A stretch of DNA of 64,000 bases from Nilaparvata lugens (taxonomy: Eukaryota; Arthropoda; Insecta; Hemiptera; Delphacidae), in the NCBI RefSeq assembly GCF_014356525.2, contig NC_052508.1, forward strand, positions 43,069,858 to 43,133,857, in the 5' to 3' direction. This document shows positions 30,701 through 36,840 of the stretch, piece after piece (positions within the stretch are counted from its first letter, which is position 1; the number at the start of each line of letters is the position of its first letter). The notes beneath the pieces are model-generated. The model was not told the origin of the DNA and did not search any database. It saw nothing but the letters and a program-made list of their open reading frames with translations. The position numbers were made by a program, and so were the translations under genes.

Positions 30701-31717
30701 ACAATTATTTTTTTGTATATCTCAGGATTTATATTTCAACTAGCTTTATATCTCAGGATTTTGAATTTGTTCTAAATATCAAGCACAACAACGTAAAACA
30801 CACAAAAACAATCAATATAGATTATAGATAAACGATGACCGATTATCAAACTATATAGATTAGAAAAAATTGAAACCGGTTGAACAAGTGACGAAGCAGT
30901 GTGTGATTACATAACCTTAACTTTTGGACAACATTAACATTTTGTCAAAATTTTTGGAGAAAAATAGTACAGGCTAAGCCTAGTTTTTCCTCCAATGTCA
31001 TAATCGTATTATGATTATAGTATTTTATACAATAAATGAATGAATTAATGAACAAATAATGATAAATCTGTTCCTGATTTTAATCAAATCTAGTTCAGCA
31101 AAATGCAGTTCAGCTTAATCAAGTCCAGTTGGGAAGAATCGATATGAATAAGTTTCCATCGTGGACTAGAGAAACTTTAATTTAAATTTAGATTTCGAGT
31201 TCTATTATATGAAGATGTGTTGGCTAACACACCAGTCACAATACATTTTCATCTTTATCCGGCCTTATTAAATTATGTTGCTGATGTTTATGCTTCTTAA
31301 AGTTTGAATAATTAATAATTGAGAGAGAACAGAATTAGAAATAATTGAACGAAAGAAATTTTGTAGTCATTTCCATAGCGATAAAATTCATTTGTATTCT
31401 GAAACTGATATTCTCAAAATGTATAATCATTTGAATATTGATTAGACAACACCTTGTTTGAAATCAAAATAATCGTATTAAAAAGATCGTATTCTAATTC
31501 TTGATTGTGCTTCAATTTTGATGTTCTCAAATTCCAAACGACTCATATCTATTTACACAGTATTCTACCAAATTTCAGACTGAAGTTGATAGAAGAGGAG
31601 CGTCTGAGGATGCTGAGAGAACACGCTACTCACCTCATCGGATTTCTGCCAAAGAACCTGCTGCAGTCCAATGATTTTCCCCATCTGGGGTCGTCCATAG
31701 TAGACAGCAGTAGGTAG
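2097..31717 (+). CDS. MNS1: MNS1 (CFAP127) homologue, 3' half, five exons
   Basis: MNS1 is a coiled-coil microtubule inner protein of motile cilia and sperm flagella, needed in vertebrates for axoneme assembly and spermiogenesis. The five exons encode about 257 residues, corresponding to the C-terminal half of the ~495-residue vertebrate protein. Almost all is charged coiled coil rich in E, K, R and Q. Diagnostic blocks are KFAEDERIEQM in exon 4 (vertebrate KFAEDDRIELM) and EEERLRMLREHATHLIGFLP in exon 5 (vertebrate EEERLKLLKEHATNLLGYLP). Phases match at all four junctions. The distance from exon 1 to KFAED equals the vertebrate spacing to within about one residue, so no exon is missing. The 5' half lies left of the window. 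Introns are about 9.9 kb, 372 bp, 17.5 kb and 1.0 kb; the long ones are full of transposons. The identification rests on remembered family sequence. Confidence 0.88.
2909..3955 (-). repeat. 3' LTR of the Ty3-type element
   Basis: This 1047-bp direct repeat pairs with 8315-9370. It begins TGATATGG and ends GGTATCA on the + strand, giving 5-bp inverted termini (TGATA/TATCA). It is GC-rich compared with the surroundings and contains an ORF on the - strand. Confidence 0.92.
3093..3584 (-). CDS. ORF inside the 3' LTR, function unknown
   Basis: A 163-codon arginine- and proline-rich reading frame lies entirely within the LTR, with an N-terminal cluster of basic residues (RRNRAGRRIQKRRALRRLR). The other LTR carries the same frame but stops six codons earlier. 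I recognise no domain. Between the two LTR copies about five amino-acid changes and a similar number of silent changes are visible, so there is no sign of purifying selection in this pair. It could be a genuine accessory ORF, or an accident of GC-rich LTR sequence. Confidence 0.35.
   Translation of the reverse strand: MSSLSTTQPMPRRNRAGRRIQKRRALRRLRQVEERPRLYTAAPAAPQDLAPQPNNWRAVLDVRVGCRTDIGVCAAEAYDPACPGFDRRPLLNEEVVEEVLPAEIRHDLWLVDHPVSPLRGPGKPEWRLRTIDLSPCRPALAPDGPARDPRAAWYRASRRLLNI
3956..3969 (-). promoter_or_regulatory. polypurine tract
   Basis: Read on the - strand, a run of nine G followed by AAT directly abuts the start of the 3' LTR. This is the position and composition expected of the plus-strand primer of an LTR retrotransposon. 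Confidence 0.8.
4058..4148. repeat. imperfect tandem duplication at the broken 3' end of pol
   Basis: A unit running ttacagaagtgagaccagaa through gggtctcccccaacag occurs twice, once in each half of this segment. It lies where integrase should follow RNase H and probably marks the rearrangement that removed integrase. Confidence 0.6.
5098..5183. repeat. 43-bp tandem duplication in RT
   Basis: The segment beginning gttcatcatggattggaagc occurs at 5098 and again at 5141. Since 43 is not a multiple of three, it shifts the frame just before the YxDD region. Confidence 0.9.
6139..6390 (-). repeat. 36-bp minisatellite, seven copies, encoding a 12-residue repeat
   Basis: Seven units with exact 36-bp spacing, each containing gtgttggtgac or a one-base variant, encode VTNTAPAAVSHQ-type repeats in the linker upstream of protease. 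The period is a multiple of three, so the frame is kept. Further upstream in the same ORF a longer duplication (PPSNVTEDPSLF and SPSNVTEDPLLF) is also visible. Confidence 0.9.
7001..8047 (-). CDS. gag: gag of the Ty3-type element
   Basis: This 348-codon ORF starts at the first ATG after the leader. Residues about 1-90 are low-complexity, rich in S, T, P and Q. A retrotransposon gag/capsid domain follows (about 100-270), with FFRGKLHEDPITFMRQ, AAAWWRDYGEFVTTWEQF and PNQPVERFIRQKLQL. A zinc knuckle near the C-terminus reads CHYCPAKHFHRNC, spaced CX2CX3HX4C, one residue shorter than canonical CX2CX4HX4C. Gag packages the element RNA into cytoplasmic particles. This frame is intact, unlike pol. 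How pol would be reached is unclear, because the frame changes between 6880 and 7118. Confidence 0.9.
   Translation of the reverse strand: MVATRTGAGDSGDTTTEDSMQSTSQHTESTFAGWPAQTTGQTDSSTTQPPASTSETGATQPPAFTSEPARPTTLQPSALIVDLPAPPSTSSHATTATSNMANLPAPAVSYTGNLSQLTSIATLLPFFRGKLHEDPITFMRQCTELLQGHHIPSYTWVMLLKAQLQDDAAAWWRDYGEFVTTWEQFCDRLQARFSGAHKIAAAHTEFYGTTHKPNQPVERFIRQKLQLQQCLGTNLAEDEVIALLIGQLSSELRTLVRAARPTNYEELIMIANDLETDLNSRPKYKPPQPTAPAPPHREPPPRFNYNQLPQCHYCPAKHFHRNCPELAKKRQGNGDTGETRTPPLQHGK
8292..8309 (-). promoter_or_regulatory. primer binding site, tRNA-Lys type
   Basis: Read on the - strand this is TGGCGCCCAACGTGGGGC, the known site complementary to the 3' end of tRNA-Lys1,2. It lies five bases from the inner edge of the 5' LTR, as expected for first-strand priming. 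Confidence 0.88.
8315..9370 (-). repeat. 5' LTR of the Ty3-type element
   Basis: This 1056-bp direct repeat pairs with 2909-3955. It carries a 9-bp insertion (ttctggctc, near 9112) relative to the other LTR. Confidence 0.92.
8517..8990 (-). CDS. ORF inside the 5' LTR, function unknown
   Basis: This 157-codon counterpart of the ORF at 3093-3584 has the same start and the same basic N-terminus. A single base change creates an earlier stop (TGA in place of CGA). In the 5' LTR the ORF would lie in or near the promoter and R-U5 region. Confidence 0.35.
   Translation of the reverse strand: MSSLSTTQPMPRRNRAGRRIQKRRALRRLRQVKERPRLYTAAPAAPQDLAPQPNNWHAVLDARVGCRTDIGVCAAEAYDPACPGFDRRPLLNEEVVEEVLPAEIRHNLWLVDHPVSPLRGPGKPEWRLQTIDLSPCRPALAPDGPARDPRAAWYRAS
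9661..9704. repeat. (TA)n microsatellite
   Basis: An uninterrupted TA tract of about 44 bp. Confidence 0.95.
9720..10966. other. intronic AT-rich DNA without recognised features
   Basis: No credible ORF, repeat arm or RNA gene is visible. The short ORFs present are AT-rich and resemble nothing known. Confidence 0.5.
10977..11777. mobile_element. dispersed repeat, tttccttgcc family (copy 1)
   Basis: It starts ttccttgccctattaccata and ends ggcaaggaaagttgtgtgag...cgccacacca. It is flanked by a 10-bp direct repeat, gatttttact (10967-10976 and 11778-11787). Related copies in the opposite orientation lie at 39308-40402 and 59803-61096. Internal landmarks are a TG-rich stretch followed by acacgatatctcatctccca. 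No ORF. In other copies tttttac also belongs to the element, so the direct repeat may not be a true target duplication. Confidence 0.75.
11810..12000. repeat. dispersed short repeat (SINE-sized), copy 1
   Basis: The segment with cgtcgacgcgcaattaaaaa and ggaacatacctgtcaaattt recurs in diverged form at 47270-47400 and 48360-48500. It is non-coding; its origin is not clear. Confidence 0.55.
12118..12244 (+). CDS. MNS1: MNS1 exon b
   Basis: The acceptor is attgcag and the donor gtcagt. The first base completes an arginine codon begun in exon a. It then encodes 42 residues beginning KLIVYWRQKDVIEE, strongly predicted coiled coil, and ends in phase 0. Confidence 0.85.
12617..12820 (+). CDS. MNS1: MNS1 exon c
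   Basis: The acceptor is tatttttcag and the donor gtatct. It has exactly 68 codons in phase 0 at both ends, from EKKEHEQQIMEEF to DDLYRQQ, almost wholly charged helix. An AUG-initiated ORF seen from 12644 is only the internal part of this exon; the TAG after 12820 is intronic. Confidence 0.87.
12821..13806. other. MNS1 intron, no recognised feature
   Basis: This is the start of the 17.5-kb intron that ends at 30366. It is AT-rich; the 99-codon ORF at 12832-13131 is hydrophobic, unlike any family I know, and probably spurious. Confidence 0.55.
13806..14020 (+). repeat. left arm of a ~215-bp inverted repeat (Helitron 5' end)
   Basis: It is the reverse complement of 15625-15843 with scattered mismatches. 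It includes the (tcac)n run cactcactcactcactgatc. The two arms look like two Helitron 5' ends facing outward. Confidence 0.85.
14047..15363. mobile_element. TIR element nested in the Helitron
   Basis: The 25-bp ends are perfect inverted repeats beginning CAGGACCTCCTAAATACCGG. Related ends occur at 18522-18590 and 19177-19402. No transposase is visible and no convincing target duplication. All copies carry aagatggccgccatgttt or a variant just inside the end. A CAGG start is compatible with hAT-like elements, but this is unproven. Confidence 0.7.
14061..14336. repeat. 138-bp perfect or near-perfect tandem duplication
   Basis: The unit from taccggacctgagcatgcaa to aaggtttagt occurs at 14061-14198 and again at 14199-14336. 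This duplicates the subterminal part of the TIR element and suggests a recent local event. Confidence 0.9.
15440..15622. repeat. hairpin (inverted repeat ~75-bp arms)
   Basis: The arm from taagttgagattacttcatt to gagaacaaattga pairs with tcaatttgttctcgaataat...atctcaacttag. The short loop contains agctatgattgaagcaacag. This is MITE-like structure inside the Helitron composite. Confidence 0.8.
15625..15843 (-). repeat. right arm of the ~215-bp inverted repeat
   Basis: This is the inverted copy of 13806-14020. It ends gataagaattttataagtat, a Helitron-like 5' terminus on the - strand. Confidence 0.85.
15844..17640. other. non-coding interior of the composite Helitron
   Basis: A short hairpin flanks 15845-15955 (ccagctgttattatgtgaaa and tttcacataataataacagc). 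The 99-codon ORF at 16407-16706(-) has no recognisable domain. The rest is AT-rich with no coding signal that I trust. Confidence 0.5.
17670..18039. other. probable LINE 3' UTR and flank
   Basis: A short (TA)n tract follows the Helitron end. The sequence to 18039 lies 3' of the LINE fragment on the - strand and may be its untranslated tail; I see no poly(A) or ORF to prove it. Confidence 0.35.
18040..18519 (-). pseudogene. LINE ORF2 C-terminus, split by a MITE
   Basis: On the - strand, from about 18515, the frame reads HVLNPTAFQTRNHNHNTRYR...LAPKLYNLLPANFK, then is interrupted by the insert 18174-18342, then continues QVNHPRQFKTIVHIWL to a stop at 18040-18042. The pattern NTRxR...APKLYNxLP...FK...WL is the common C-terminus of Jockey/CR1-group LINE ORF2 proteins. 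Removing the insert and one TTA copy keeps the frame. The reverse transcriptase core is absent, so this is a 5'-truncated copy. Confidence 0.7.
18174..18342. mobile_element. MITE, 'agctgcgtttacacc' family (copy 1)
   Basis: Near-palindromic 169-bp element with ends agctgcgtttacaccaaagt and actttggtgtaaactcagct. It is flanked by TTA on both sides (18171-18173, 18343-18345), a 3-bp target duplication. It sits inside a LINE reading frame. A second copy lies at 53021-53208 and a single-ended remnant at 47980-48016. The target duplication suggests PIF/Harbinger ancestry. Confidence 0.85.
18522..18595. repeat. solo end of the CAGGACCTCC TIR family
   Basis: The sequence caggacctcctaaacacgga followed by gatggccgccatgtttggtg matches the left end of 14047-15363. 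I found no matching right end nearby. Confidence 0.65.
19177..19402. mobile_element. MITE of the CAGGACCTCC TIR family
   Basis: The left end caggacctcctatatactac pairs with the right end gttatatagaaagtcctg. Both subterminal parts carry atggccgccgtatgtg or its complement. Flanks gccgaac and gccgagc match at 6 of 7 bases and may be a decayed target duplication. Confidence 0.7.
19403..19786. other. low-complexity AT-rich spacer
   Basis: It contains an imperfect inverted pair around cacgactttatcgctcg and cgagagcgataaagaagc, and short taataataataa runs. No gene is visible. Confidence 0.5.
19787..19881 (-). ncRNA. tRNA-derived SINE head or tRNA pseudogene
   Basis: On the - strand the segment reads AGAGCATTGCCTCTCACGCT, GAAGGTCCCAGG, then TTCAAATTACT. 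This resembles the anticodon arm, variable loop and T arm of a tRNA, with a B-box-like GGTTCAAAT. The acceptor stem does not pair and the A-box is degraded, so it is not a functional tRNA. Confidence 0.5.
20075..22230. repeat. cluster of nested inverted repeats
   Basis: Three families of arms are present. Arm A (20075-20264) is inverted at 21500-21660 and has the core cccgaggcgaagccgagggg. Arm B (20265-20475) is inverted at 22016-22230. Arm C (21120-21475) is inverted at 21661-22015, with arm A's copy as the loop. The order A B ... C A' C' B' is not a simple palindrome and points to at least two nested foldback elements. Short ORFs here, including 21683-21874 and 21921-22196, are by-products of the repeats. 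Confidence 0.75.
20476..21119. other. unique segment inside the inverted-repeat cluster
   Basis: This region is less AT-rich than its flanks. A 151-codon ORF on the - strand (20405-20860) has a basic stretch near its C-terminus but no family I recognise. On the + strand cctaataaaggcttcg and a consensus-like donor (ctggtgagtt, 20957-20966) occur. It could be an LTR remnant or an untranslated exon; I cannot decide. Confidence 0.35.
22821..23545. repeat. two tandem ~345-bp units in the left foldback arm
   Basis: Units start ggaaatcaattatctctgta at about 22827 and 23168 and end in the block gacgctgtggaaggggaaac...gactctctt. The units are similar but differ at many positions, so the duplication is older than the element's last mobilisation. 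Confidence 0.8.
23615..26066. other. interior of the foldback element, no coding signal
   Basis: AT-rich sequence without recognisable domains. ORFs of 60-67 codons (25258-25446 and 25754-25957 on the - strand) have no familiar motifs. Confidence 0.55.
27265..27411. mobile_element. Harbinger-like MITE (copy 1)
   Basis: A hairpin element: gcacaaaagccggttaaatt pairs with aaatttaaccggctttttt gcgacc. Its arms also carry aatttcacgtgaaccaaatc. A second copy lies 395 bp downstream and an interrupted copy at 38487-38700. Confidence 0.7.
27270..28025. repeat. 395-bp direct tandem duplication
   Basis: The block from tgcacaaaagccggtta through cagggatgagacctagtgca occurs at about 27270 and 27665. Each unit contains one MITE plus Helitron-like sequence. 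The copies differ by small indels. Confidence 0.8.
27660..27806. mobile_element. Harbinger-like MITE (copy 2)
   Basis: Same hairpin as 27265-27411, carried along by the 395-bp duplication rather than by a separate insertion. Confidence 0.7.
28238..28565. repeat. nested foldback MITE
   Basis: The arm ccatagagaaactatagcgt...tagatatcccatggtatatg pairs with ccataccatggg-type sequence ending tgtttctctatgg near 28545. The centre holds aagccgattactgtcg. Confidence 0.7.
28798..28968 (+). pseudogene. truncated THAP zinc-finger fragment (56 codons)
   Basis: A short ORF starts MGFCCCVPNCRGN and continues KFSVFSFPKDETLKRKWIRA. It matches the N-terminal half of a THAP finger: CX2-4C, then the F-PKD...W block. 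The downstream C and H ligands and the AVPTIF-type end are missing because the frame stops after PPKHQFTLSVK. THAP domains bind DNA in P-element transposases and in host regulators. It lies inside a TIR element, so a transposase origin is likely. It could also be a first exon whose continuation was lost. Confidence 0.7.
29863..29935 (+). tRNA. tRNA-like pseudogene or SINE head
   Basis: The A-box-like tagcttagttggtagagagc is followed at appropriate distance by ggttgctcgagacc, a damaged B box, and the segment ends gcca. The stems are imperfect, so a working tRNA is unlikely. Helitron-like gcaaagcacgggtaacccgt occurs just downstream, near 30068. Confidence 0.45.
29936..30366. other. MNS1 intron end, contains a Helitron-like 3' hairpin
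   Basis: The sequence cgcagtgcaaagcacgggta at about 30061 resembles the family A Helitron 3' hairpin. The rest is AT-rich and ends in the pyrimidine tract ttctcttttttcaag, the acceptor of MNS1 exon d. Confidence 0.5.
30367..30551 (+). CDS. MNS1: MNS1 exon d
   Basis: The acceptor is tctcttttttcaag and the donor gttagt. It starts LLDKFAEDERIEQM, a signature of the family, and continues as basic/acidic coiled coil to HIRS plus two bases. Apparent upstream coding (MFRYYFSFFK) is the pyrimidine tract. Another AG at 30342-30343 is possible, but the family alignment favours 30367. Confidence 0.9.
30552..31578. other. MNS1 intron of 1.0 kb
   Basis: AT-rich with no repeat or RNA gene recognised. Confidence 0.7.
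31579..31717 (+). CDS. MNS1: MNS1 terminal exon
   Basis: The acceptor is ctaccaaatttcag. The first base completes AGA (R) with exon d. It encodes LKLIEEERLRMLREHATHL followed by IGFLPKNLLQSNDFPHLGSS and ends at TAG (31715-31717). HATHLIGFLP is the most conserved C-terminal block of MNS1. The C-terminus is about 20 residues shorter than in vertebrates. No AATAAA signal is obvious in the next ~150 bases. Confidence 0.9.
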
Positions 31718-32490
31718 GTTTGGCGTGAATGGAGACTTACCTATACGCTCACAAACTCATCAACTTCAAATATTTAATCGTAATAAGAATATAAATAATA
31801 ATATATCATTGAAAATAATTTTAACTCAATGTGCAGTTGTAAGTTGAAATTGAATTAATAGAACATGGGTCAAACCGTTACTATCTTCAACGCCAATAGA
31901 AGATATTATCCTGACCAGACTTCCATTAACGAAGTCAGGGAAACAAAATCACTCAAAAATATGTTTCATAAACCTACTATTACAGAATGAATGTCCTTGA
32001 TCAATGAATTATATTCAAGATCAAGATGATCTTCAGGTAGGCTCCCACTCCTCTGACTATTGGCCATTTGATATTGATACTACAACATTATCACTTGTCT
32101 TTTATATTACTTTACTAAAAGATTTCCTCAGCATGCTCTTTTAACTGCGGTATGCTCTACCATCTTCATATCTAATTATATAGCTCTTAGGAACCTCAAG
32201 CTTAGCTTTCAACTTATGAACATCTTCAAAAATGTAAAAGTATGTATGTCAAGTTTACAAATCAATTATTGTTTTCAAGTTGAATAGTTCTAGTCCTTAC
32301 TGATTGAGGAGAATTATTGTCAATTGTATCAACACGAACTGTTCATGATTCACATCCTCATCTTTAATACATTCTTGAAGTTCTTTTTCAAACTATGAAA
32401 CCGTCAAAGAACAGAACAATGGTTTTTATTACAAGTGTTGCAAGATTTTCCGAACGCTGGACAATCCTTAAAATCATGTGTTATTTTACA
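31718..32490. other. MNS1 3' flank, no recognised feature
   Basis: The 3' UTR presumably starts here. No gene or clear repeat is visible. Confidence 0.5.
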
Positions 32491-32494
32491 TTTT

Positions 32495-33600
32495 CCATAT
32501 TCAATTCAATTCATTCATTATTGTCATGAGCATTTTACACAAATACATGGACATCGCCAGGTACATAAGAGCAAATATCACAAAAGAATCACTGTCATAT
32601 AGATATTAGATACCTATAATAGATTATACAGTCATATAGATACAGTCATATAAGTTATAAATACAGTCAAATAGATTACTAGATACAGTCATATAAGTTA
32701 TAAATACAGTCATATAGATTACTAGATATCAGTTTACACAAACAGTCAATACCACAATTCAACTCAATACAACATGGATTTAAAAGAGGACATTTCACAC
32801 ATTCAAATACTCATCAACAGAATAAAAGCTGATACTTCTCCAGCAGATACTTTTCAACCTCAAATTGAAATTTTATCTGTGTATTTTTCGATATTCCAAT
32901 CTGATGGGAAGCATATTGAAAAATGATATCCTTTGATAAAAAATATTCTTCTGAAAAATGGATAAATTGACTCTGGGCAAATGATAGTTTATGTGGCTGA
33001 CCTAGTTCTGTGCTCATGAATATGGGCATTAGTTAGCAGCAGGCTGATATCAATAGTGCTCATTATAGCATGATAAATGAACAAAGAGGAAAAAGTGAGA
33101 ATACCGGTGGCTTTGAAAAAATTACTGCAGGATTGATATTGCGTTAATATGTACATGCATCTGATGGCTTTTTTGTAAAATTAATATTTTTTGTACATTC
33201 CTAGCAGATGAGTTTCCCCAAACCGCTATCTCGTATCTTAAATGGCTCTCAAACAGAGCAAAATATATACATTTAAGCACTCTGAGGGGACAGTACCGAG
33301 ATAATGTTCTCAACATGAAAATAACTGCACTTAATCTAGTACAGGTTCTATCCACATGTTAAGACTAGAATCTATATGCAGGCCTAGAAATTTACAGACT
33401 TCAACACTATGAATGATTTTATCATCCAACAGCAGATCAATTTCACATTTATTTGAAAATATCATCTTATCGGTCTTAGTGAAGTTCAGGATGAGATTAA
33501 TACTTTTGAACCATTGACAAATGCTATTGACTGATTCATTTGAATATTGCCTGACTTGTTGCTTTTCTCACTTTGCTTAACATTAGGTGGCACTGATTTG
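32495..33600 (-). pseudogene. 5'-truncated LINE: RT C-terminal region and 3' UTR
   Basis: On the - strand, from about 33560, there are fragments of the LINE thumb region: QWFKSINLILNFTKTDKMIF, then VEVCKFLGL. The ORF at 33122-33355 follows with LKCIYFALFESHLRYEIAVW. These match Jockey/CR1-group ORF2 (NxKKTxxxxF, FLG, HxRYG...WG). The FADD active site is missing. The likely 3' end near 32500 is a degenerate aatgaatgaattgaattg repeat. It is a dead copy. Confidence 0.7.
32600..32735. repeat. short tandem repeats (tacagtcatata units)
   Basis: About five irregular units of atacagtcatataagttata and related strings lie in the 3' UTR of the LINE fragment. Confidence 0.75.
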
Positions 33601-33819
33601 TAAGACTCAAACTTATCAAATTTAATTTATTCACTAAGATAACGTCTTCTATCATCAATTCAATACACAAATTTTATTTGAATAATCTTGCAAAATTTGA
33701 ATCTGTTGCTCACCCCATTCTGCTGCTCTGCACTGAAAGATTGCATCTATTAACTTCAAATCACAATTACGTGAAAGTCTTGATACTAGCATTATAACCT
33801 CCAATGACAATCAAGTTAT

Positions 33820-33912
33820 TTATTATTTATTATTTATTATTTATTATTTATTATTATTATTTATTATTTATTATTTATTATTATTATTTATTATTTATTA
33901 TTTATTTATTTA
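33820..33912. repeat. (TTATTATTTA)n-type microsatellite, probable LINE 3' end
   Basis: About 90 bp of ttattattta and tttatt repeats. It lies at the 3' end of the LINE fragment at 34340-34705(-), which fits LINEs ending in short A-rich repeats. Confidence 0.8.
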
Positions 33913-34705
33913 TACAATATGACAATTTGCACTGAACAAGACCCATGGTGGTACAAAACAAAATAGCATTGTACATGAATAAACTATTAGTATTAATGTA
34001 AAACTAAAATTATAAACTTGAGAAGAGCACAGTAAAAATTAATGTAGATTACTACAAAAACAAGATAGAAAGATAAACATAGAAAAATAAGAAGAAAAAA
34101 ATAAAAATTCAAGTATTTTATTTATAATAATTTGTAAAGAAAAAGTTGATTCCAAAGTGGTAGTGAATGTGAAGGTAATGAATTGTAGTAGTTTGTGTTT
34201 TCTTAATCCATAGGGGAAAAAACTGGAATTTCTATCAGAAATTTTCACGATTATCTGGGATAACTTCTTCAATTTTTTCAATTACCTACTTGATAGTTGG
34301 AGTTCTTCCACTGGAAGCGCATCAGCGCCGTGGTGTTCAGGTGATTCTGCATTTTTCATCTTGTTCCAAATCGTCGGTGTGGTGAAGCCCTTTGTTCAAG
34401 ATAATGTTGAAGGCTATAATAAAGTATCCTGGTAAGGAAGCTTTTAAGTTCAATTTTAAACTGGGTTGTGTTTCTCAATGTTTTCAAGTCATTTGGTAAG
34501 CAATTGTGGACATTTGAGCAGATATATTTAGCTCCACATTGGGCTAGTCTAGATTGGACCACATGAGTATCGTCCCTTTGTCTAGTATTATGATGGTGAT
34601 ACTGGTGGTTACTTTAATAAATATTCGTCTCTCTTCTCACCATCAAACACACCTCAATGTTGAAAAATGCAGGCAGTGCAAGGATGCCAGTCTCCACGAA
34701 CAGGT
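33913..34705 (-). pseudogene. LINE ORF2 C-terminus with 3' UTR
   Basis: On the - strand the frame reads LFVETGILALPAFFNIEVCL (near 34700-34640), then after a shift MVQSRLAQCGAKYICSNVHN and CLPNDLKTLRNTTQFKIELK. This is the typical LP...L...F...LKSFL C-terminus of Jockey/CR1-group LINEs, as in the element at 56.4 kb. No RT core. The 3' UTR runs to the microsatellite at 33912. Confidence 0.7.
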
Positions 34706-35154
34706 GTCTGCAGTGCGCAAGGTAGGGTTGCTTGAAGGTGGTTCTCATTATTATTTTTTGTAATAGTAATAATCTTCCCATATGTGGACTGTACGTACCT
34801 TAGTACATAGTTTATGATGCTTTGGAAACAGCCGTAGTAAACTTTTATAAGAACCTCCCTATCAAGTAGTGGTTATAGTCGACACATCATGTAGCAAATA
34901 GCTGTAAATCATTGATTAGTATTCGATATGCTGCTGTCTTTTATATGCTCCTTTGAATTGTAGAACTGACGGATTATTGTTGTAGCCTAATCTTCTTCTA
35001 ATCGCACAGAAGAACAGTTCAATGTGTCCTGGCTGAATAATAATAATAATAATAGTAAAGGTGATGTCCACATAATCTCTTAGGCTTGTGTGTGGGTAAT
35101 GAGTGAGAGGGATGATGAGAGATGACGACTACTTTTTAGGTAGTCGGGACCGAC
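34706..35154. other. unannotated spacer
   Basis: AT-rich with no recognised feature other than short ataataata repeats near 35039. Confidence 0.5.
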
Positions 35155-36120
35155 TACTTGTACATACTTAGATATGCTAGTTTTTCTGTTTCAATATACT
35201 TCTCAAACATGCTCTGAATTGAATATATTTGCATCAGAAACCCTAGCATAAACGTTTTTCTTGGCGTTTTCACTATGCATTTGTCAAATCCCTCAAACCT
35301 CTGAGGTATGATTTCATCTCATTCATAAAGGGCTCCCAGACATGCTGATTGTTACTCTTTATGCAAGCTTTATACCCTTTAGCGAAAGGCTCTCTTAACT
35401 TGAGAAGACCGAAGAGTTTGTCAAAATTTGAACAAAAATCTGCAGTGGCAGATGCTCCCTCGAACTGCTCTAGTTACAATTCTTTCTCGAGAAAATGGAG
35501 AGCACGTCAAACTTATGAATCAAGTAGAACATGCACTCTTTCCCCAGTAACAGGATTTTTGAACCAAGGTTCCATGTCACATGCTGAATGAAATCTTGGC
35601 ACCTAATTGGTTGGCTATCGAAAGATTACTCACTAGCTCATCAAAGGTAATAATGCCAACTTTACTGTGGCCCTCCACTCATGTAGAGATAATATAGATT
35701 GTATTACAATGGTGTGGCAGACTACTTGATGTCAACAGTGATCCCATTACATAAAAAAATATGATTGTAGCCTTCCAAGAAGCATTAATTGCTACTGCCA
35801 TTACCATCAAAACTTCCTTAGCAATTGGATCAACATTGCCACTAATACTTGGCCCCATGTTCACATTGTCAATAATCTTTGCCCCATCCCAATCTACCTG
35901 CTTCCGAAAGGACATTTTACTAAAACTATTTTTACATAATAATACAACTACTCAATCTACATCTAACAGTCAGCAGGGCTTCTAAGGTGAATCCTGGATT
36001 TCCCTCAACAGAATTGTACCAGGAACAAAGTGTATTTTTGTGAGGCAGTGTGTTCATGAATGTTTCCCGCACAAACTTATATGCAGCTGGAGAATAGAAA
36101 TAGAGTGTCAGTAAAAATAA
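35155..36120 (-). pseudogene. P-element/THAP9-like transposase remnant
   Basis: Read on the - strand, with several stops and frameshifts, consecutive blocks match P-element transposase in order. LYFYSPAAYKFVRETFMNTL and WYNSVEGNPGFTLEALL lie near 36100-35985. MSFRKQVDWDGAKIID and AKEVLMVMAVAINASWKATI (35915-35775) are the RNase H-like core. VGIITFDELVSNLSIANQLG (about 35680-35610), WFKNPVTGERVHVLLDS (about 35560) and KTPRKTFMLGFLMQIYSIQS (about 35270-35200) follow. The THAP finger is not found upstream. P transposase performs GTP-dependent cut-and-paste transposition. Here it is inactivated by numerous breaks. Confidence 0.85.
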
Positions 36121-36840
36121 AATGACATCAAAGTAAAAAAAAAATGTTCAAATCCAAAAAAAAACTAAAACTTCTACTTCAATTACAGAAAATATTCTGA
36201 AGAATATTCAGGCAGTCAAGAGAAATGACATTCCTCTTGTCAGGTCACACCCAAATTGCAGAATATCATCTAGCATTTCAGCGTCTCCTTCATCACCTTC
36301 AAATCCTTCAAAGTCACTGTTTGAATCCTCCGAATTAGCTGCAGGTTTAACATTGACAACAAAGCTGATAGCGCTATCTCTTTCTCGCTTTGCTCTGTTG
36401 CCGGATCGTCTTTTAACAATGTAGAATTAATAATTAATTAACAAAATATTTCATCTTAATTATGAAAATTCATTATGAAATTATTGAAAAATATGTCTTG
36501 CTTAATAAAATATAATTGATAATTTTAAACGAGAATGCACAATTAATATTACATTAATGAACCTGTATCAGCTACTGTCTATGGAAGGCATTGACAAGAC
36601 AGAGGATCGGCAACGTTTTTCTCCTATCTTTCTCCACTGTCATTATAACGTGGACCTCACTATAGGGAAGACAGCCCACAGATACATCTCAGAGCTTTCT
36701 TTTGCTATTTAAACACTATCTGAGCCAGTGGAATCACCCTAGTGTATTATTGTAGGATAGCTTATATTTTGAAAAATGATTCTCCCAACTTACTTTATAA
36801 ACTTCTGTTTATTTTCAACTTTCTTTTTCACACAACATAA
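36121..36840. other. spacer with a short acidic coding-like fragment
   Basis: On the - strand 36218-36420 is open for about 67 codons, with KRRSGNRAKRERDSAISFVV followed by an acidic run SDFEGFEGDEGD. I recognise no family. It might be part of a transposase or of an unrelated gene. The remainder shows nothing clear. Confidence 0.3.
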
